The notes beneath the pieces were generated by a model. The model saw only the letters and a list, made by a program, of their open reading frames with translations. It was not told the origin of the DNA and did not search any database. Below, in pieces: positions 60,401 to 64,000 of a DNA stretch of 64,000 nucleotides; the stretch's first letter is position 1; each line of letters begins with the position of its first letter. The position numbers were made by a program, and so were the translations under genes. This DNA is from Geodermatophilus normandii. Its GTDB lineage: Bacteria; Actinomycetota; Actinomycetes; Mycobacteriales; Geodermatophilaceae. The stretch spans positions 682,001-746,000 of the forward strand of contig NZ_QGTX01000001.1 of NCBI RefSeq assembly GCF_003182485.1, read 5' to 3'.

Positions 60401-61201
60401 TCAGCCGCGCAGGATCGCCTCGGCGATCGCCAGGCCCTCCCGGGCGCCGAGCTCGGTGGCGCGGCAGCAGTGCACCAGCCACGCCGCGACGCCGTCGGGG
60501 CCGCCCGAGGCGTAGCCCGCCAGCCGCTCCCGGTAGGCGTCGACACCGAGCTCGGCGAAGCCGACCTCGGGCACCGAGACGGCCTTGGGGTCCAGCCCGC
60601 GGCCGATGGTCGTCAGCCGGCCGGCGGCGCGGGCGACGACGCCGTCGGCGGTGCCGAAGGGCGCCAGCGCCGCGAGCTCCCCGTGCACCAGGCCGGCCAC
60701 CAGGACCGCCGGGACCGTCGACGTGCCGGTCACCACCTGGAACAGGCCGTTCAGCCGCGGCCCGGCGTGCGGTCCGGGCCGGCCGAGGTCGGCCCGGTCG
60801 GCGACGTCGGCGGCGGCGAGCACGTGCAGCCGGGCCAGCACCTGCCCCGGGGCCCTCGCCCACGTGTCGACCATCGCGCCCAGCCCCACCGAGACCCGCA
60901 GCGACCCCTGCACCACCGGGTCGTCCACCGAGCCGGCCCGCAGGTCGGCCAGCGGGACGTCGACGCCGTCGAGCGCGGCCGACGCGCGGGCGCCCCGCAG
61001 CGCCGACTCGCTGCTGACCTCGGCCGACCGGTTGCGCATGAGCCGGTGCGCCAGCAGCCGGTCGATGCCGGAGCGGGCGGCCTCGGCGGCGTCGCGGACG
61101 CCCGGCAGGTCGAGCAGCGGCGCCAGCGGGTCGGGCCCCGCCGACGCGGCGGGACGGGCGGCACCGGGGCGGGCGGCACCAGGACGGACGGGGATGCTCA
61201 C
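60401..61201 (-). CDS. Degenerate Fic-fold protein (Rv3662c-position, function unknown)
   Basis: 266 residues. RGARASAALDGVDVPLADLR at about 68-87 resembles the ATxSSxIEG region of Fic proteins. VHGELAALAPFGTADGVVARAAGRL (about 170-195) aligns with the Fic core HPFxDGNGRxxR, but the His, the GNGR turn and the acidic residue are replaced. AMPylation by the standard mechanism is therefore unlikely. An N-terminal PGAARPGAARPAA repeat precedes the domain. Often annotated simply as oxidoreductase in actinobacteria, for which I see no support. GTG start at 61201. Confidence 0.65.
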   Translation of the reverse strand: MSIPVRPGAARPGAARPAASAGPDPLAPLLDLPGVRDAAEAARSGIDRLLAHRLMRNRSAEVSSESALRGARASAALDGVDVPLADLRAGSVDDPVVQGSLRVSVGLGAMVDTWARAPGQVLARLHVLAAADVADRADLGRPGPHAGPRLNGLFQVVTGTSTVPAVLVAGLVHGELAALAPFGTADGVVARAAGRLTTIGRGLDPKAVSVPEVGFAELGVDAYRERLAGYASGGPDGVAAWLVHCCRATELGAREGLAIAEAILRG

Positions 61202-61249
61202 CCCTGCGACGGTACGAGCACCGGCTCGGGCACCCGCCGTCGCCTGTCC

Positions 61250-61255
61250 TACGCT
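61250..61255 (+). promoter_or_regulatory. -10 box of the phosphatase-cobU-cobS operon
   Basis: TACGCT at 61250-61255 ends 11 nt before the ATG at 61267; no ribosome site lies between. This is consistent with a leader of only a few bases. No B12 riboswitch is present in the 65-bp gap. Confidence 0.5.
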
Positions 61256-61266
61256 CGGCGACCACC

Positions 61267-61830
61267 ATGGCCCGCCCGCTCACCCTCCTCCTCGTCCGCC
61301 ACGGCCAGAGCGAGTGGAACGCCGCCGGGCTCATGCAGGGCCAGACGGCGCACGTCCCGCTCACCGCCCTGGGGCACGAGCAGGCCGCCGCCGCGGCGCG
61401 CGCGCTGGTCCCGCTCCGGCCCGGGGCGGTGCTGTCGTCGGACCTGCTGCGGGCGGTGCAGACCGCCGAGCACTGCGCCGCCACCACCGGACTGCCGTTC
61501 ACCACGACGCCGGCGCTGCGCGAGCAGGGCTACGGGGTGCTGGAGGGCCGGCCCTCGCGCGAGCTGTGGGACGTCGTCGACTGGACCGATCCGCACTGGG
61601 CGGCCGAGGGCGGCGAGAGCCTGTCCGCCCTGCACGCCCGGGTCGCGGCTCTCCTGGCGCGGCTGCGGGAGGACCCGCCGGCCGACGTCGTCGCGCTGGT
61701 CACCCACGGCGACACCATCCGCGCCGCGCAGGCGGTGGCGGCCGGGCTGGGCCCGGCGGAGATGCCGGCGGTGACGCCGCACAACGGCACGGTCACCCCG
61801 CTGGAGCTCACCGCGGCGGTCGCCCGGTGA
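61267..61830 (+). CDS. Histidine phosphatase family protein (CobC-like candidate)
   Basis: 187 residues. Phosphohistidine motif LLLVRHGQSEWN at residues 7-18, Arg/Glu residues in SSDLLRAVQTAEH and ALREQGYGVLEGRP, and the second catalytic His in VTHGDTIRA. It is coupled by a GTGA overlap to cobU and cobS, which suggests alpha-ribazole-phosphate phosphatase activity in B12 nucleotide-loop assembly; by sequence alone it could be a general phosphoglycerate mutase-like phosphatase. Confidence 0.88.
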   Translation: MARPLTLLLVRHGQSEWNAAGLMQGQTAHVPLTALGHEQAAAAARALVPLRPGAVLSSDLLRAVQTAEHCAATTGLPFTTTPALREQGYGVLEGRPSRELWDVVDWTDPHWAAEGGESLSALHARVAALLARLREDPPADVVALVTHGDTIRAAQAVAAGLGPAEMPAVTPHNGTVTPLELTAAVAR

Positions 61831-62348
61831 GCAGGGTGCTGGTGCTGGGCGGCTCCCGGTCGGGCAAGTCCGCGCACGCCGAGTCGCTGGTCGCCGGCCG
61901 GGCCGACGTCGTCTACCTGGCAACGTCCGCGGCCGCGCCGGGGGACGCCGAGTGGTCCCGCCGCGTCGCCGCCCACCGCGCCCGCCGGCCGGCCGCGTGG
62001 ACGACGCTCGAGACGACGGCGCCCAGCGAGCTGCTGCGCGGCGGGACCGTGCTCGTCGACAGCGTGACCACCTGGGTCGCCGCGCTCATGGACGAGACCG
62101 GCGTGTGGACCGGCGAGCCCGGCTCCTCCGACCGGCTGGCCGGGCGGGTCGACGCGCTGGTCAACGCCTGGGCGATGACCCCGGCGCACGTGGTCGCGGT
62201 CAGCGACGAGGTGGGGCTGGGCGTGGTGCCGGAGTCCCGGTCGGGCCGGCTGTTCCGCGACACCCTCGGCGAGGTCAACCAGCGGCTGGCCGGGACCGCC
62301 GACGAGGTCTGGTTCGTCGTCGCCGGACTGCCCCAGCGGCTGCGGTGA
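61827..62348 (+). CDS. cobU: Bifunctional adenosylcobinamide kinase/adenosylcobinamide-phosphate guanylyltransferase
   Basis: 173 residues. P-loop VLGGSRSGKSAHAESL at the N-terminus, VYLATSAAAPGDAEWSRRVAAHRARRP with the guanylylated His, VLVDSVTTWVAAL and VSDEVGLGVVPESRSGRLFRDTLGEVNQ. Complete and of usual length. Starts with a 4-bp overlap after the phosphatase gene and ends with one into cobS. Confidence 0.95.
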   Translation: MSRVLVLGGSRSGKSAHAESLVAGRADVVYLATSAAAPGDAEWSRRVAAHRARRPAAWTTLETTAPSELLRGGTVLVDSVTTWVAALMDETGVWTGEPGSSDRLAGRVDALVNAWAMTPAHVVAVSDEVGLGVVPESRSGRLFRDTLGEVNQRLAGTADEVWFVVAGLPQRLR

Positions 62349-63130
62349 GCGACCGGCGCTCGTGGTGGGCCGGCCCGCTGGAGTCGGTCGCGCTGCTCAC
62401 CGCGGTCCGCGTGCCCGCCGCCGGGACGACGTCGACGCGCGGCGTGCTGCCGTGGGCGCCGCTGGTCGGGCTGGCGCTGGGCGGGGTGGCGGCCGGCACC
62501 GGCGTCCTCGGCGCGCACCTGGTGTCCCCGCTGACCGGTTCGGTCGGTGCCCTGGCCGTCCTCGCGGCGCTCACCCGCGCGCTGCACCTCGACGGGCTCG
62601 CCGACACCGCCGACGGCCTGGGGCCGCTGCGCGGCCGGGAGCGGGCGCTGCAGGTGATGCACCAGGGCGACGTCGGCCCGTTCGGGGTGGTGACGCTCGT
62701 CCTCACGCTGCTGCTGCAGGCGTCGGCGGGCGCGGCGCTGCTGGCCGGCGATGGCGGCTGGCCGGCGCTGTGGACCGCGGTGGTGGTCGCGCGGCTGTCG
62801 ATGGCCCGCACGGGGCTGCCCGGGACGCCGACGGCGGAGGGCTCGTCGCTGGGGCGGGCGGTGGCCGGCACCGTGTCGCGGCCGTGGCTGGCCGGGTGGA
62901 CGGCGCTCACCGCGGCGCTGGCGGCGACCACCGCCTGGCTGAGCACCGGTCCGGCCGCGGCGGCGGTCCTGGTCGGGGCCGCGGCGGCGGGGCTGCTGGC
63001 GGCCGAGGCCGTGCGGGCCCGCGCGTCGGCGCGCCTCGGCGGGGTCACCGGGGACGTGATGGGGGCGATGGGCGAGGCGGCGGCGACCGTCGTCCTGCTG
63101 GTCGCCGCCGCCTGCGCCGGGATCGTCTAG
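62345..63130 (+). CDS. cobS: Adenosylcobinamide-GDP ribazoletransferase
   Basis: Membrane enzyme that joins adenosylcobinamide-GDP to alpha-ribazole (phosphate), forming adenosylcobalamin. 261 residues with about seven helices. Metal-binding signature ALHLDGLADTADGLGPLRGRERAL (positions ~80-103), then QGDVGPFGVV and VTGDVMGAMGE near the end. Last gene of the cob operon. Confidence 0.95.
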   Translation: MSDRRSWWAGPLESVALLTAVRVPAAGTTSTRGVLPWAPLVGLALGGVAAGTGVLGAHLVSPLTGSVGALAVLAALTRALHLDGLADTADGLGPLRGRERALQVMHQGDVGPFGVVTLVLTLLLQASAGAALLAGDGGWPALWTAVVVARLSMARTGLPGTPTAEGSSLGRAVAGTVSRPWLAGWTALTAALAATTAWLSTGPAAAAVLVGAAAAGLLAAEAVRARASARLGGVTGDVMGAMGEAAATVVLLVAAACAGIV

Positions 63131-63150
63131 CGGCGGACCGCCGACCACGC

Positions 63151-63200
63151 GACCCCGCTGCAGGGACCCGCCTCGAACTGGCGAGGGGGGCAGCGGGGTC
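63151..63200. terminator. Strong hairpin after cobS (repeat family copy 3)
   Basis: GACCCCGCTGC (63151-63161) pairs perfectly over 11 bp with GCAGCGGGGTC (63190-63200). Inside, CCTCG and CGAGG form a second stem around AACTGG. It lies 21 bp after cobS and just before the stop of a convergent gene. The core resembles the palindromes at 10731-10786 and 11873-11895. Confidence 0.75.
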
Positions 63201-63206
63201 CTCGCC

Positions 63207-63482
63207 TCAGCGGCGGCCGGTCAGCGAGCCGAGCAGCCGGCCCAGCCCGCCGGAGGCGGCGGTCGTCGGCGCACCGCGGCCCATGCGCCGGGTCGGGGTG
63301 CCGGCCGACATGCGGGTCCGGCCCGTGCCGGCCGCCATGCCGCGTCCGCTCATGCCCCGTCCGCCCATGCCGCGGCCCATGCCGCGTCCAGTCGTGGCAC
63401 GTCCTGCGGCGGCGCGGCCTCCGGCGGCGCCCCGACGAGCCGTGGTCTCAGCAGTTCCGAGGAGTCGGTTCAGGATGCCCAT
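63207..63482 (-). CDS. Small Gly/Arg/Met-rich protein of unknown function
   Basis: 91 residues. A short amphipathic head (MGILNRLLGTAETT) and tail (GLGRLLGSLTGRR) flank a low-complexity centre with GRGM-type repeats (GRGMGRGMGGRGMSGRGM). Highly basic. The similar head and tail (NRLLGTA / GRLLGSL) suggest two short helices joined by a flexible nucleic-acid-binding-like linker, which is inference. No strong ribosome site before ATG 63482. The frame is open and placed plausibly between cobS and cobN, but it could be a spurious GC-rich frame. Confidence 0.5.
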   Translation of the reverse strand: MGILNRLLGTAETTARRGAAGGRAAAGRATTGRGMGRGMGGRGMSGRGMAAGTGRTRMSAGTPTRRMGRGAPTTAASGGLGRLLGSLTGRR

Positions 63483-63564
63483 GGACGTGGGGTACCCACC
63501 CGGCCGGGCCCACGCCCCGGGGACGCGGCCGGACGGCGCGCCGTCACGCAGGACACCCTCGTGA

Positions 63565-64000
63565 TCACGCGGGCGCACCGGACTGCGCCGGGGTCTCGCC
63601 GCCCTCCAGGTCACCCTCCGTGTCGAGGTAGGCCTGCTGGAGCTCGGCCAGCAGCGCCGGGTCCGGCTCGGCCCACATGCCCCGGTCGACGGCCTCGAGT
63701 AGCCGCTCGGCGATGCCGTGCAGCGCCCACGGGTTGGACCGCTCCATGAACTCCCGGTTCTCCGGGTCGAGCACGTAGGTCTGGGTGAGCTTCTCGTACA
63801 TCCAGTCGGCCACGACGCCGGTCGTGGCGTCGTAGCCGAACAGGTAGTCGACGGTCGCCGCCAGCTCGAAGGCGCCCTTGTAGCCGTGCCGGCGCATCGC
63901 CGAGAGCCACTTGGGGTTGACCACCCGCGCCCGGAAGACGCGCGAGGTCTCCTCGGTCAGCGACCGGGTGCGCACCTGCTCGGGCCGGGTGGAGTCACCG
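63565..64000 (-). CDS. cobN: Cobaltochelatase subunit CobN, C-terminal end (5' part outside window)
   Basis: The last ~145 residues of the large subunit that inserts cobalt into hydrogenobyrinate diamide. DSTRPEQVRTRSLTEETSRVFRARVVNPKWLSAM, HGYKGAFELAATVDYLFGYDATT and NPWALHGIAERLLEA are the conserved C-terminal end of CobN. The frame runs to the window edge without a stop or start. Faces cobS, so B12 genes flank this end of the window on both strands. Confidence 0.93.
   Translation of the reverse strand, partial: GDSTRPEQVRTRSLTEETSRVFRARVVNPKWLSAMRRHGYKGAFELAATVDYLFGYDATTGVVADWMYEKLTQTYVLDPENREFMERSNPWALHGIAERLLEAVDRGMWAEPDPALLAELQQAYLDTEGDLEGGETPAQSGAPA

Noticed and set aside
61202-61266. 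A cobalamin riboswitch before the cob operon
   Set aside because: The gap is only 65 bp and lacks a B12-box-like sequence; the promoter lies right at the start codon.
57356-61774. A plus-strand open frame of 1472 codons
   Set aside because: It crosses ssd, HAD-IB, the aldo/keto reductase, the Fic-like gene and the phosphatase in wrong frames and has no domain signature.

Overview
The window looks like chromosomal DNA of a high-GC actinobacterium. I infer Geodermatophilaceae or a close relative, because GC and third-position GC are very high, GTG starts and 4-bp GTGA/ATGA stop-start overlaps are everywhere, and the gene order matches conserved actinobacterial blocks (ftsH-folE-folP-folB-folK-DUF3180 ... 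DUF2520-panC-panD-nadB-nadC; the Rv3654c-Rv3661-like Tad/Flp pilus locus; CobU/CobS/CobN). The genus is not proved by anything seen here.

Layout. 1-4600 (minus): NAD and pantothenate synthesis (nadC, nadB, panD, panC, DUF2520); panC carries an apparent 1-nt frameshift. 4601-6813: an SDR oxidoreductase facing a coiled-coil membrane protein (Rv3604c-like). 6891-10728: an OpuC/ProU-type osmoprotectant ABC transporter whose binding protein appears circularly permuted. 10792-16643 (minus): DUF3180, folK, folB, folP, folE, ftsH, hpt. 16640-20773: tilS, a DUF2342 zinc metalloprotease, a PBP4-type D,D-carboxypeptidase, and divergent inorganic pyrophosphatase. 20887-27910: a methyltransferase, a PilZ protein, an MMPL transporter and a large sensor-GAF-GGDEF-EAL protein (a small c-di-GMP neighbourhood). 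28029-33514: a UvrA-like ATPase, VOC protein plus AraC regulator, tRNA-Thr(CGT), holB and tmk. 33632-35969: trans-aconitate methyltransferase, a small membrane protein with its winged-helix regulator and a putative operator, and another methyltransferase. 35977-43367: topA, an alpha/beta hydrolase (frameshifted) with a small helical partner, and a membrane pyrophosphatase. 43635-46256: MrfA/YprA-type DEAD helicase.

46257-59342 is the most unusual part. The Tad/Flp pilus genes are present but split: the pseudopilin side (two TadE-like proteins, DUF4244 pilin-like) lies at 46257-47304, and the machine side (TadC, TadB, TadA ATPase, Ssd/TadZ-like protein, HAD-IB) lies at 54623-59342. Between them sits a tightly coupled plus-strand operon: processive family-2 glycosyltransferase, exosortase-family protein with Cys/Arg/His residues, ATP-grasp protein, divergent UDP-GlcNAc 2-epimerase-like protein and HAD hydrolase. 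It is followed by a secreted protein with a C-terminal LPADG-helix-Arg tail and a PIG-L deacetylase. I infer a surface-polysaccharide and protein-anchoring cassette.

59366-64000: aldo/keto reductase, a degenerate Fic-fold protein, histidine phosphatase, cobU, cobS, a Gly/Arg/Met-rich small protein and the C-terminal end of cobN.

Three genes (panC, the alpha/beta hydrolase, ssd) each need +1 nt at a short G/C run to restore an intact protein. This may reflect assembly errors rather than real decay and should be kept in mind when using the coordinates.
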